DNA from: Fuerstiella marisgermanici
GTDB taxonomy: Bacteria; Planctomycetota; Planctomycetia; Planctomycetales; Planctomycetaceae
Assembly (NCBI RefSeq): GCF_001983935.1
Contig: NZ_CP017641.1
Span: 4,340,001-4,404,000 of the forward strand
Direction: 5' to 3'
DNA length: 64,000 bases
The position numbers and the translations under genes are program-made. Shown here piece by piece: positions 26,901-35,043 of the stretch (its first letter is position 1; each line of letters starts with the position of its first letter). The notes beneath the pieces are model-generated. The model was not told the origin of the DNA and searched no databases. It saw only the letters and a list, made by a program, of their open reading frames with translations.

Positions 26901-29900
26901 ACTCTTGCCATCCAATCGAACAACCTGCGGCATCGGACACAGCCCATTCGCCGGCCTCACAAACAGCAGTACGGTGCCATTCTCCTTGTTCGCGTTGATT
27001 TGCAGCGTCGCCGTTTCACCTGGCTGGTAGTCTCGCTTTTCCGTGATCAATTCAAGGTCATTAAACCGGTAGCCGCGACCGTCTTCATTCGGCCCGCGAA
27101 CAAACAGCACGTAGCCGCCTTCTGCTTCATGGCCTTCTGCGTCGGTGACTTTCACGGAAACTCGGTACTGGCCCGCATCCGGAATCACCATCTTCACTGC
27201 CGTACGGCCATCGTCGTCCGTATTGACGTCCCACGATTCGACTTCGCGTTCCACGGGCTTATCGTCTTCGTATGTGACGGCGTACAGCACCGCCCTGCCG
27301 CTGCCTTTCACCGAACGACCGTCCGGCGTGCGCGCCTGAGCACTCACGTTGACCGTGTCGCCAGTGCGATAGTGGCCTCGATCGGTCCACACGAAAACTC
27401 GAAACGGTTCGCGAGCCACCAGCACGTTTCCCGTGCCGATAATCGTGCGGCGCGACTGATCGACGACTTCGGCAGTGATGCTGTAGTTGTGATCGCTGTC
27501 GCTGTGTTCGTTTAACGCGGCGGCGGTATCGATATCGATCGAAAATGTTCCGTCTTCGCCGATTTCGGCTTCGCCTTCGACGACGACTTCCGGCGGATCC
27601 GGGTTCCAGCCACGCCACGGCGGAATCGGACCATAGCAGCCCCATCGATTCCAGCCGGGATACCAGTTGTAATCTGGAGCGAACCACCAGTAGCCGGGCG
27701 AATACAGCCAGTCCCAGCGAGCGACCGGGTACCAGCGGCTGTCTTTTTTCGTACGCTCCACTTTGTAGTGAACGCTGGCTTCGGTCACAGGTGCACCGAA
27801 GTAGTATTTCGCATTCACCTTCGCCTGAATCTTCTCGCCCAGCATGACGGGCTTGTCCGGCGCATCGATCGTGACTTCGAATTCCGGTTTGCGATATTCT
27901 TCGACTCGAAAACTGCCGCTGCCGAGTTGGCGGAAACCTGTCGTTCGCGAGGTCTCGAGTTTGCCGTTGCGCATCCGAGTTTTCGTTTCGTCGATACGAT
28001 CGGCAATAATAATCTGATAGGTGCCCAGAGTCGCGTCGGCAGGGATTTTCCATTCGCCGTCGACACCCGCCCATTTGTCAGACTTGACGTCTTTGTCCAG
28101 AACGAGGTCGCCTTTCGGGTTGCGAATCATGATGGCGAAGTTCTGATTGGCAAACTTCGCATCGTCTTCGCTGAAGCGAGGTTTCCTCACCCACAGACGA
28201 AACTTCACGTCGTGCTTCGGCCGATACACGGGCCGATCGGTGACGGCATACACTTTGGTCGGAGCGTAACTGAACTCAGGAATCTGTTGAGGATTCCACA
28301 CGCCGTTGAAGCCGTCGTAGGCCATGCGACCATCGTCCGTCCGCACGATCGTCAGCCACTGTAGTTGGTTTTCGAACTGTGCGTGATTCGGCACGACCAG
28401 CCCGTTTTCGTCGGTGCGTTCGGCGAATCGCTTTGTGATCGTGCGGTAGTTGCGAGTGCGGTCAATGCGTTCCTGACGCCACCCGAAGAATTCAACGTTG
28501 GCATTGGCAATCGGTTTCCCACTGACGGCATCGGCCACAAAGTACAGCGTGCCTTTTTCGACTCGCTTCCGCGTGATCGCCGTGTCGGCCACCCAAATGA
28601 CCATGCGAGCTTCATTGCCATCCTGCATTTTGCCGGTCACGAAGTACGCACCCGCTTTCTGCAAAGGCGTCGTGACGGTGGTTGCTGCATCGAAATGGTC
28701 AGCGGGCGGATCAAGCGGCAGGTCCCATGTGGCAACAGCTTCGCCAAGGTACTTTTCCTGGTCGGCGTTGATGATTTGCATGCCGACGTTTTCAATCTGC
28801 GTCTTCTGATAGTCAACTCGAGCGGGGCTGCTTTGCAAATACGCCTTCACGTCGTCGAGCAATTTACTGATATCGACCGGCCGCGCCGTGAAGCTGACGT
28901 TCGAGCCGTTGCGGTAGCGGATGTCGAAAGTTGCTCCATCGCCCGCCGGCTGCATCTGTACGCTTTGAAACTGCACCCAGTTCTTTTCGATCTGGTCGAT
29001 GCGTTTCTGTATCTTCTCCTTCGCCCGCTCACCTTCGGTCTCCGCCAGCAACTGCTTTAGCAAAGCGGCCGCCTTTGGATATTGATGACGGTTCATCCGC
29101 ACGCCAATCAGCGTTTCCAGGGCGGTCGGTTTTCGATTGTCGTTACGAGCAACCACCTTTTCCAGAATCACGATGTGATTGAATTCGTCCGGCAATTCAA
29201 TGCGTTTCGCGCCGGTGGCCAGTTGTGCAACGGTTTCGGAATCGCTGAGTTTATGTACGGCCCAAATGTCGTCGTCGGCTTCCTTTTCGCCATCAGCAAC
29301 CAGTGGCACGGGGCCGCTGACAGAATGAGAAACGCCAAACTGCGATTGCAAAAAACCGGCCCATTCCAAATCGACATCGCTGCGGCGACTTGGATCGACT
29401 TCGGCAGATTTTTCCAACGCCCACCGCCAGCGTTCGCCGTCCGTTTTGGCGGCTTCCCATGATGTTGGGAGCTTGTGAAACACAGGGTTGCCATCTTCGT
29501 CGACGGGAGCTCCCTGGGACGAACGCGGAACGAATCGCCCACCGCGGCTGAAGCCGCCAGGACCGAAGCCTCCGAAACCTCCGAAACCGCCGGCTTCTTC
29601 GTAATCGGGCAGCGTTTCCAAATCCGTCAAGTCCTGCAGCCGCCATGCTTCGGAATATCGATATCGTCCAATGTTGTCGGCAAGCAGGTGGTAAACGTCG
29701 TACTTTTCTGCCGGCTTTGCTGCGTCGTCTTTTTCCAGCAGGGCAATGGCCTGCTGCAGCAGCTGAATCGACCGCACGCGGTCGCGTTCAACGGAATTCA
29801 CCACCTTCCCGCCGCCGCGATGATGCCCGCGTTCGAACTTGCCGCCAATCAGGTAACCTTGCGGTGGAATCTGTTGACTTAGCACCGAAGCTGCCTGAGA

Positions 29901-30233
29901 CAAAAGCGGCCAGTGCGTTGCGTGTCTGTCGACCACGCTTTCCAGGAATTCGTCGACTTCCTTCAACTGCTCGAGCTGGCTCATGCACTGCACAGCCTTT
30001 GAAAAATCGTCCGGCAGCTTTCCGTCGGAATTCGTTTCGTCCAGCGCGAGCGTTCGATAGACCTCAAGAGCTTCCGCGAAGTTCTGATCCGTCATCAGCT
30101 TTTCAGCGCGTTGTCGATCGGCTGTGCGATCCTGCATCGTAGTGGGTTTCGCAAACAAAGAGTGGGCAACCAACATGGTGCTGCCGAGACTAACGACAGA
30201 CAGAAACACGATCAAAGACTTACGCATCGCCAT
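23913..30233 (-). CDS. Bacterial alpha-2-macroglobulin with thioester and Gly-rich inserts
   Basis: A 2106-residue exported protease-trap-like protein, the largest gene here. A GGAAAAG site precedes the ATG at 30233; the signal peptide is SLIVFLSVVSLGSTMLVAH. Residues 35-130 look like TPR helices, followed by a Gly/Phe-rich stretch near 225-245. Several macroglobulin beta-domains follow, with a Trp/Tyr/Pro-rich insert near 840-890. Residues 1247-1331 are Gly, Met and Ala-rich (GMGGGFGGGM, AAPAAPGGGGGG) and lie where the protease bait region is expected, just before the conserved FADTAYWVASVTSDKDG block. The thioester motif is YGCTEQT with the reactive Cys at 1557. A C-terminal MG10-like domain ends the chain. 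In bacteria such proteins are thought to guard the periplasm with a PbpC partner; none is adjacent. It may trap proteases or have another envelope role. Confidence 0.92.
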   Translation of the reverse strand: MAMRKSLIVFLSVVSLGSTMLVAHSLFAKPTTMQDRTADRQRAEKLMTDQNFAEALEVYRTLALDETNSDGKLPDDFSKAVQCMSQLEQLKEVDEFLESVVDRHATHWPLLSQAASVLSQQIPPQGYLIGGKFERGHHRGGGKVVNSVERDRVRSIQLLQQAIALLEKDDAAKPAEKYDVYHLLADNIGRYRYSEAWRLQDLTDLETLPDYEEAGGFGGFGGFGPGGFSRGGRFVPRSSQGAPVDEDGNPVFHKLPTSWEAAKTDGERWRWALEKSAEVDPSRRSDVDLEWAGFLQSQFGVSHSVSGPVPLVADGEKEADDDIWAVHKLSDSETVAQLATGAKRIELPDEFNHIVILEKVVARNDNRKPTALETLIGVRMNRHQYPKAAALLKQLLAETEGERAKEKIQKRIDQIEKNWVQFQSVQMQPAGDGATFDIRYRNGSNVSFTARPVDISKLLDDVKAYLQSSPARVDYQKTQIENVGMQIINADQEKYLGEAVATWDLPLDPPADHFDAATTVTTPLQKAGAYFVTGKMQDGNEARMVIWVADTAITRKRVEKGTLYFVADAVSGKPIANANVEFFGWRQERIDRTRNYRTITKRFAERTDENGLVVPNHAQFENQLQWLTIVRTDDGRMAYDGFNGVWNPQQIPEFSYAPTKVYAVTDRPVYRPKHDVKFRLWVRKPRFSEDDAKFANQNFAIMIRNPKGDLVLDKDVKSDKWAGVDGEWKIPADATLGTYQIIIADRIDETKTRMRNGKLETSRTTGFRQLGSGSFRVEEYRKPEFEVTIDAPDKPVMLGEKIQAKVNAKYYFGAPVTEASVHYKVERTKKDSRWYPVARWDWLYSPGYWWFAPDYNWYPGWNRWGCYGPIPPWRGWNPDPPEVVVEGEAEIGEDGTFSIDIDTAAALNEHSDSDHNYSITAEVVDQSRRTIIGTGNVLVAREPFRVFVWTDRGHYRTGDTVNVSAQARTPDGRSVKGSGRAVLYAVTYEDDKPVEREVESWDVNTDDDGRTAVKMVIPDAGQYRVSVKVTDAEGHEAEGGYVLFVRGPNEDGRGYRFNDLELITEKRDYQPGETATLQINANKENGTVLLFVRPANGLCPMPQVVRLDGKSTTVDIKVSRSDTPNIFVEALTIADGRIHSEMREIIVPPEKKVANVEVLPSAEKYRPGDEATVKLKLTDVDGKPFIGNTVLSVYDASLEYIAASSIPEIRSFFWNVRRHHNVQIQSTLQQTSGPVYLNGEVTMQILAGQDFGMGGGFGGGMISGFGGYGMGGGFGGGNVMRRGRGMQVESMMMEDAAPAAGAAPGFAAPAAAMMKAAPAAPGGGGGGEPVVEPTVRSSFADTAYWVASVTSDKDGTVEVKFKVPDNLTTWKVKAWTLGDGTRVGSGSSDIISSKDLIIRPQTPRFFTETDQITLSAVVHNYLETAKSTKVVLETEGGQLQIQGDAEQTVQIPAGGEVRVDWNVHVVASGTAKVRMKALTDEESDASELSVPVQVHGILKTESFTGVIRPDGDSATVDINVPAARIEEQSRLEIRYSPTLAGAMVDALPYLIEYPYGCTEQTLNRFLPSVITQQTLKKMGVSLADVQKKRTNLNAQELGDAANRAAQWKRYDRNPVFDETEMNVIVKTGVTDLSNMQLTDGGWGWFSGFGEHSTPHLTSIVVHGLTIADRNGVPVLPDVLQRGVEWLKAYQAEEIAKLKEADWRREHPDELKDRKVPYKNSADNMDAFVAFVLTEHDGTDTAMSDYLYRDRGNLSVYAKALTGIVLHAQDDAERRDMLLRNIEQFLQQDDENQTAWLKMPQNSWWYWYGSENEAMARYLQLLLKVNPKSDVAPRLVKYLLNNRKHGTYWNSTRDTAIVIEAMADYIAATGEDKPNMTVEVFVDGRLQKTVKINADNLFSFDNAMVLEGDAVKTGAHTIELRRTGSGPVYLNAYLTNFTKEDNITATGLEVKVQRRFYKLEPDDKDVSVRGDRGQVVNQQTAKFKRVLLESLDSVTSGDLIEVELLVDSKNDYEYLMLEDRKPSGFEPDDQRSGYIFEGLRAYRELRDDRVSFFLSNLARGNHSVSYRLRAETPSQKVSALPAQIEGMYAPELVGNSDEFKLRVTDRD

Positions 30234-30550
30234 GACTTTTCCAGTGAGTGCATCGCTCACAATTCAGGTTCAAACAACCAACCGGAGGGTATCCGCCGGC
30301 GGGCCTGCCGACCAGACCGGGACGTCTCCTCGAAGTTGGAGTGTAGAAAACCGCGATTCGTTCCGCGTTTTTTGGAACGATGTCAATGTGCGCCGCAAAA
30401 TCAAGCTCGTTTGCGCGGCGGGACGCTGCATTTTTCCGACTCAGACAACTTTGTAAGAAAGTTGTGAGGCCATCCGGCAAGTCCAAAACGGCGCGCGGGG
30501 TCAACGCGCGCGGGATCAACTCGACTCAGTCAGTTCGACCGCCGACGCGA
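30234..30550. other. Intergenic gap with a terminator
   Basis: A 317-bp gap between the aldolase stop and the macroglobulin start, both on the minus strand. It holds the aldolase operon terminator (30485-30511) and should hold the macroglobulin promoter. No small gene is convincing. Confidence 0.5.
30485..30511 (-). terminator. Terminator of the PQQ-propeller/aldolase operon
   Basis: On the minus strand, GCGCGCG (30511-30505) pairs with CGCGCGC (30497-30491) around a 7-base loop and is followed by CG and four T residues (30488-30485). It lies 40 bases after the aldolase stop. The stem is strong but the T-tract is short. Confidence 0.65.
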
Positions 30551-31303
30551 TCAGGTCGTCTGGTCCTTCATCCGTCGAGCCGCTCCGCCCAGAAACAACA
30601 CGTCGACGCCGGCAGCCAAAAGCGTGCAGCCTTGTTTGGCATAGCCGTTTATTGCGTCGGCATCAACGCCAAACGAGCCGATCGGAATGGCGGCCGACCG
30701 ACATGTCGCAATCACTTTGGCGATGGCGGCTTTAACTTCCGGATCGTCGATCTGGCCCATCTTTCCGTAGCTGGCCGACATGTCGTACGGTCCCAGCAAC
30801 ACGGCATCAACGCCTTCCACCGCCACAATTGCGGCGATGTCCTCAACCGCCCGCCGGTGTTCGGCCTGAACGATCACGGCGATCTCATCGTTGGCCGACG
30901 CGACGTATTCCGCGAACTTGAAACCGTAGCCGTGAGCTCGCGCCAGCCCGACACCGCGAGAACCTTCCGGCGCGTACCGCGAAAACCGCACCACGTCGGC
31001 GACCATCTCGGCCGTATTGGATTGAGGCACGATGACACCGTGAGCCCCCAAATCCAGCACACGCTTGATCCAGGCTTCACTGCACTCGGGAACTCGCACA
31101 ACACACGGAACGCGATCGCCGACAGCCTGCAGAATCCCCTGAATGTCGTTCACATCCAAGGGGCCGTGTTCGGCGTCAACAAATAGCCAATCGAAACCAG
31201 CGTCAGCCAGAATTTCGGCCGTCGACGGAGTCGGCAGCGTGACCATTGTTCCGACCAGTTTCTCGCCGGACCTCAATCGTGCTCGAAAATCGTGACCGCT
31301 CAT
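30551..31303 (-). CDS. HpcH/HpaI-family aldolase
   Basis: A 250-residue class II aldolase that cleaves 2-keto-3-deoxy sugar acids or 4-hydroxy-2-oxo acids to pyruvate and an aldehyde. The active-site residues of HpaI are all present: H46 in FVDAEHGPLD, R70 in PCVVRVPE, and the metal ligands E148 (VIVQAEHR) and D174 (LLGPYDMS). The start overlaps the stop of the PQQ-propeller gene by four bases (ATGA, 31303-31300), and a terminator follows, so the two genes form one operon. The natural substrate may be a sugar-acid breakdown product such as 2-keto-3-deoxy-L-rhamnonate, but the context does not decide. No signal peptide, hence cytoplasmic, unlike its exported operon partner. Confidence 0.92.
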   Translation of the reverse strand: MSGHDFRARLRSGEKLVGTMVTLPTPSTAEILADAGFDWLFVDAEHGPLDVNDIQGILQAVGDRVPCVVRVPECSEAWIKRVLDLGAHGVIVPQSNTAEMVADVVRFSRYAPEGSRGVGLARAHGYGFKFAEYVASANDEIAVIVQAEHRRAVEDIAAIVAVEGVDAVLLGPYDMSASYGKMGQIDDPEVKAAIAKVIATCRSAAIPIGSFGVDADAINGYAKQGCTLLAAGVDVLFLGGAARRMKDQTT

Positions 31304-32784
31304 TTCGCACTAACTTTCAGCAACGCACCGCGAGTTCGCACGAACAAAGCGTCACCGACGATTGCCGGTGATCCCAACACGGAATCCCCCATGTCGTTGA
31401 CGGCGAGAATTTTCAGCTCTGGACCTTCCTCCATGACCACGATCTTCCCGTTCTCACTGGCGACGTACACTTTGCCATCACCATAAACTGGCGACGCGAA
31501 ATAGTCGCCTTCGTTACGGATTCTTGCCGGGCCGAACACAGAATCGCCGTCCGCCGTGTTAAAGCATGTGGCAATCCCGCCGCACTTCACCAGCAGCATG
31601 CGATCGTTCACAACCAGCGGCGACACGATGTGGTCCGTATGCTTTGTCGGCTTTTTCCACAATACATGAGTGTCTGTAACGTCGCCTCGGCCACCAGCTT
31701 TCACTGCCAGAATAAATTCCTGAGCCGGGTTCTTTGCGTCGTAGGCCGCACCGGCAAAGTTATCAGAATTCAGGAAGGCGATATCCAGCTCCGCACCTTC
31801 CAAATCGCCGTCTCCATCGAGGTCACCTTTGTCGAACGTCTTCTTGTAGAAGCTTTCGGGAACGGGTCGCTTGCCGACAAACGCCTGCACTTCGTCTCGA
31901 GTCAACTTGTCGTCCGCGTTGCCGGTTTCGGCTCGGTCGACGCTCGCCAGCCACTGATTGGCAATTCCACCACTCTGCAAAGAAATGTAGACGACGCCGT
32001 CTTTGCACACGGGTGTCGTCTTAATATTGCGGAGCAGCGTTTTTGCCTTCCACAATCGCTTGCCCGTGGCCGGATCGTAGCCGACTAAAATGCCGGTGCC
32101 GCCAACGACGATCTCATCACCCGCATCCGTTTCGCAAACGACAGGGTGAGAATAATTGACGGCCATATCGTTGCGGTCGTCTTTCCATCGCAGCTCGCCC
32201 GTTTTTTTGTCGAAGGCGTAGAAGGCGGGATGAAGGTCGTCGTCCTGGCAAAACAAGACCATGTCTTTGTACAGAACCGGCGACATGCCAGCTCCCCATT
32301 TGAACACAAAGTAGGGAATGGGCAGTTCTTTCTTCCAGACGTCTTCGCCGGTTTCGGCGTCAACGGCAACCAGGCCGAGCGTCCAGAAGTAGAAATAAAC
32401 TCGTTCATCGTCAGCAGCCGCCGTCGTTGCCGCGTAGCTGTTGGTTTTGTGAATTTCATCGATGTCGCCGATTGGCCATTCGCGCGACCAAAGTTGCTTT
32501 CCGCTTTCGGCATCAAAAGCGTACAGCCCGATCGTTTTGTCATCGACCATCGCAGACGTGATCACTCGTCCGTCGGCCACCACCGGGCTGCCGATGCTGT
32601 CCCCCAGTTTCGCACTCCATGCGACGTTTTTCGTGTCAGAAAATTCCACCGGCAGTGACCCGGCATCGTTTGCGATTCCCGAACAGTTGGGCCCGCGAAA
32701 CTGAGGCCAGTCGCCAGCGTTGGCGGTGGTGTTCGCGAACTGGGTAAAGCAAAGACAAGCAGCTATCAACATCACGCGAAGCAT
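31300..32784 (-). CDS. Secreted PQQ-like beta-propeller protein with EF-hand insert
   Basis: A 494-residue exported protein. Residues 1-22 (LRVMLIAACLCFTQFANTTA) are a signal peptide. The mature part begins with GDWPQFRGPNCSGI, the standard start of planctomycete PQQ-propeller proteins, and has blades with FDAESGKQLWSREW, VDAETGEDVWKKEL, FDKKTGELRWKDD and YDPATGKRLWKAK, as in BamB. Near residue 320-350 an EF-hand-like loop (DKGDLDGDGDLEGAELD) interrupts the propeller, with a possible second one just before it (ETGNADDKLTRDE), so calcium binding is likely. Without enzyme motifs it is most likely a binding or scaffold protein, not a PQQ dehydrogenase. It is the first gene of an operon with the HpaI-type aldolase. 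Confidence 0.87.
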   Translation of the reverse strand: MLRVMLIAACLCFTQFANTTANAGDWPQFRGPNCSGIANDAGSLPVEFSDTKNVAWSAKLGDSIGSPVVADGRVITSAMVDDKTIGLYAFDAESGKQLWSREWPIGDIDEIHKTNSYAATTAAADDERVYFYFWTLGLVAVDAETGEDVWKKELPIPYFVFKWGAGMSPVLYKDMVLFCQDDDLHPAFYAFDKKTGELRWKDDRNDMAVNYSHPVVCETDAGDEIVVGGTGILVGYDPATGKRLWKAKTLLRNIKTTPVCKDGVVYISLQSGGIANQWLASVDRAETGNADDKLTRDEVQAFVGKRPVPESFYKKTFDKGDLDGDGDLEGAELDIAFLNSDNFAGAAYDAKNPAQEFILAVKAGGRGDVTDTHVLWKKPTKHTDHIVSPLVVNDRMLLVKCGGIATCFNTADGDSVFGPARIRNEGDYFASPVYGDGKVYVASENGKIVVMEEGPELKILAVNDMGDSVLGSPAIVGDALFVRTRGALLKVSAK

Positions 32785-33423
32785 GATTTAAAACTCCGAT
32801 TCGGGGACACAGCAGATTATTCGAAGCCAACATCCTGACTACCGTGCCCGTGCGACGGAAGTCACTGGCCACAAATAATTGCGCGATTGAAGATGCATCG
32901 ATAATCGGATGTCACGTCTGTTGACAACGAGGCCCACCATTACTGCGAAGACCGAACAAAGCCCCCCTAACAAAACCTGTGTGAGCCGCGACGTTTGTGG
33001 TTTCGTTTCAGGCAAGAAGTGAGGAGGGGGCGACAAATGTCGTCGACGACGAACGACGCCGCCTGAGGCGGAACCACAAGCGTCCCGGAGGGTTGCGACG
33101 AAAGCAGCCGATCTGCGGCGTCAGCGCTCCTCGACGACATCTGTCGCCTCGTCACTTTTCCTTGCATCTCGACCACTGTCGTCACAACGCGGCCACACAG
33201 GTTTTGTTAGGGGTTCAAAGAATCCTTCGCAAATGTGAGCGAACTTCCTATATTGCCCGCGAAATCGACGCTTCACCCAAACGGTTACCTGTCTGTCATC
33301 CAGCGACCCACGGGAGCGACACCTTCTTATCGGAGCGTTAGCCTTCATCGGCTGACGGGCCGTCCCGTCCTCTCACCGGCTGGCGGGCTCCGCCCCACCC
33401 CGTCATAGTTTTGGGTAACTGGA
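32785..33423. other. Gene-free gap holding a MITE-like element
   Basis: A 639-bp gap between divergent genes (PQQ-propeller protein and acyltransferase). Its centre is the 250-bp inverted-repeat element at 32964-33213. The remainder shows no gene. The stretch 33340-33410 is rich in CGGCTGACGGG and CGGCTGGCGGG words of unknown meaning. Confidence 0.6.
32964..33213. mobile_element. MITE-like 250-bp element with 20-bp terminal inverted repeats (family C)
   Basis: The ends are perfect 20-bp inverted repeats: CCCCTAACAAAACCTGTGTG at 32964-32983 and its complement at 33194-33213. Further inside, a second imperfect pair (about 33016-33050 with 33129-33157, sharing GTCG(T)CGACGACA and GGCGACA words) and a third (GACGCCGC at 33055-33062 with GCGGCGTC at 33115-33122) let the whole element fold into one long hairpin. 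The head includes the palindrome CCGCCTGAGGCGG. No transposase is encoded and no clear target-site duplication is seen. Either a non-autonomous mobile element or a structured RNA is possible. Confidence 0.7.
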
Positions 33424-34680
33424 ATGCAGAAAGTTGTTTTTGACGAACCTTATGAATTTGTGCCGCCGTATCGCGGCACGTTCTGGTCGTGGGCCGTCGG
33501 AAAGTACCTGCCCAGGCTGCTGAAAAACCGCTACGGAATCGTGAGCTGGGAGACTCACGGCCTGGACAACCTGCGCGAATCGTTGAAGGCCGGACACGGC
33601 GTCGTGCTGTGCCCCAACCACTGCAGCTTCGCCGACCCAATGGTGTGCGGCATTGTCACCACAGAAACGCCCGTCCATGCTTACGCGATGGCAAGCTGGC
33701 ACGTGTTCAAACAAAGCTGGCTGGAAACATTCGTCGCTCGCCGCGTCGGAGCGTTCAGTATTTATCGAGAAGGCATGGACCGCCGAGCTCTCGACACCGC
33801 GGTAGACATCGTCGCCACCGCCGAACGGCCTCTGGTCGTGTTTCCGGAGGGCGTGATATCGGCCGCCAACGATCGCCTGATGCCGCTGATGGAAGGCACC
33901 TCGTTTGTCGCGCGAGCAGCCGCGAAAAAACGAGCGAAGCATCATCCGGAATCGAAAGTCGTGATTCACCCGCTCGCTCTGCGCTACCAGCACCAAAGCG
34001 ATCCGGAAACGGCCTTGGTATCAGTCATGGATCGACTCGAACAGCGAGTGTTCTGGCAGACTCAAACGCCCCTGCCGATGCTGCAGCGAGTCCACCGGCT
34101 GCGCGAGGCGGTGCAGTGTGCTCGCGAAGTGCAGATTCTCGGCCAGGCGGCCACCGGCTGTGTGGAAGATCGAATGGCGCGCCTGGTGAACCACATCTTG
34201 CAGACGTACGAACAGGAATGGCTTGGTAAAGTTCGCTGCGGCGACCCGATCTTCCGCGTCAAAGATCTGCGAACCGAAATCATCGCCGACATGGTGGCCA
34301 ACAAAGTCGATACAGCAGAACGCCGGCGGCGTTGGCGGCATCTCACCGACCTGTATTACGCTCAATGCATGTCACTGCACGTGCCCGGCTACCTGGATGA
34401 AGAACTGGTCGGCGATCGCCTGAACCATCACATCTTCGAAACAGTTGCTCGACTGGAAGAGGAACTGACCGACCAATCAACGGTCATTGAAGATATTCAC
34501 GCAGTCGTGAAGCTTGGTACCGCGATCGAGATCGATCCGAGTTCTCGACGAAGCCGCGGCGAAGACAGCCTGATGAGTGACCTGCGGACGGAAATGCTGA
34601 AACTGTTCGGAGTCCCCGACCACTGGCCTCCCGTTCCGGTGCGCGATGTCGAATCGCTGGAACAAAGTATCACTTCGTAA
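33424..34680 (+). CDS. 1-acylglycerol-3-phosphate acyltransferase (PlsC) family protein
   Basis: A 418-residue acyltransferase. The catalytic HX4D is H66 to D71 in CPNHCSFADPM, the glycerol-phosphate block is GAFSIYREGMD (near 118-128), and the third block is VVFPEGVIS near 146. These define the LPLAT family that transfers acyl chains to glycerol-phosphate lipids or related acceptors. Normal PlsC proteins have about 240 residues; this one has an extra 190-residue C-terminal domain, mostly helical and rich in Arg and Glu, which is not recognised. No signal peptide or clear membrane helix is seen, so membrane contact is probably peripheral. Being outside a lipid operon, its acceptor is unknown. 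Confidence 0.87.
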   Translation: MQKVVFDEPYEFVPPYRGTFWSWAVGKYLPRLLKNRYGIVSWETHGLDNLRESLKAGHGVVLCPNHCSFADPMVCGIVTTETPVHAYAMASWHVFKQSWLETFVARRVGAFSIYREGMDRRALDTAVDIVATAERPLVVFPEGVISAANDRLMPLMEGTSFVARAAAKKRAKHHPESKVVIHPLALRYQHQSDPETALVSVMDRLEQRVFWQTQTPLPMLQRVHRLREAVQCAREVQILGQAATGCVEDRMARLVNHILQTYEQEWLGKVRCGDPIFRVKDLRTEIIADMVANKVDTAERRRRWRHLTDLYYAQCMSLHVPGYLDEELVGDRLNHHIFETVARLEEELTDQSTVIEDIHAVVKLGTAIEIDPSSRRSRGEDSLMSDLRTEMLKLFGVPDHWPPVPVRDVESLEQSITS

Positions 34681-35043
34681 CTTCCGCTTTTGTTTTGGCT
34701 TTGCGATTCGCCCGGCGGGCGGCAGTACGTTGCCTTGGGCACAAGCCCGGGGGCGCGTTCCAGCGAGATTGAGAAAGCCCCGAAGGGGTGGCAGTAGTTT
34801 CGTTTCATCCTATCGCTGTCGCCCCTCCGGGGCTTTTGTGGGCGACGCTTCGCTAACCTCGGGCTTACGCCCGAGGCTACGTGCTTCGGCCCTGCCGGGC
34901 CAGGAACACACTCCAATGCCCGCACTTTGGCGGAACAAGACCAGTCCAAACGTTAGAGCACGTCATGACCTATTTCCTGGAAGCCCGAGCTCCCCCCCTG
35001 CGACTAATTTTTGGACCTCTTTTGTTTCACCGCGAATTAACAA
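34681..35043. other. Repeat-filled gap between convergent genes
   Basis: A 363-bp gap almost filled by repeat family A copy 3 (34710-34901). The last 140 bases have no recognised feature. As at copy 2, the genes on both sides point into the repeat. Confidence 0.6.
34710..34901. repeat. Palindromic repeat family A, copy 3
   Basis: About 192 bp with the family order: GCCCGGCGGGC (34710-34720), a CCTTGGGC-ACAA-GCCCGGGG hairpin (about 34733-34752), AGCCCCGAAGGGGTGGCAG (34776-34794), then CGCTGTCGCCCCTCCGGGGCT (34814-34834), CCTCGGGC-TTAC-GCCCGAGG (34857-34876) and GGCCCTGCCGGGCC (34888-34901). The left and right halves are near-complements of each other. Confidence 0.85.

Noticed and set aside
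30380-31186. 268-codon plus-strand frame
   Set aside because: It is antisense to the aldolase gene, which has all active-site residues.
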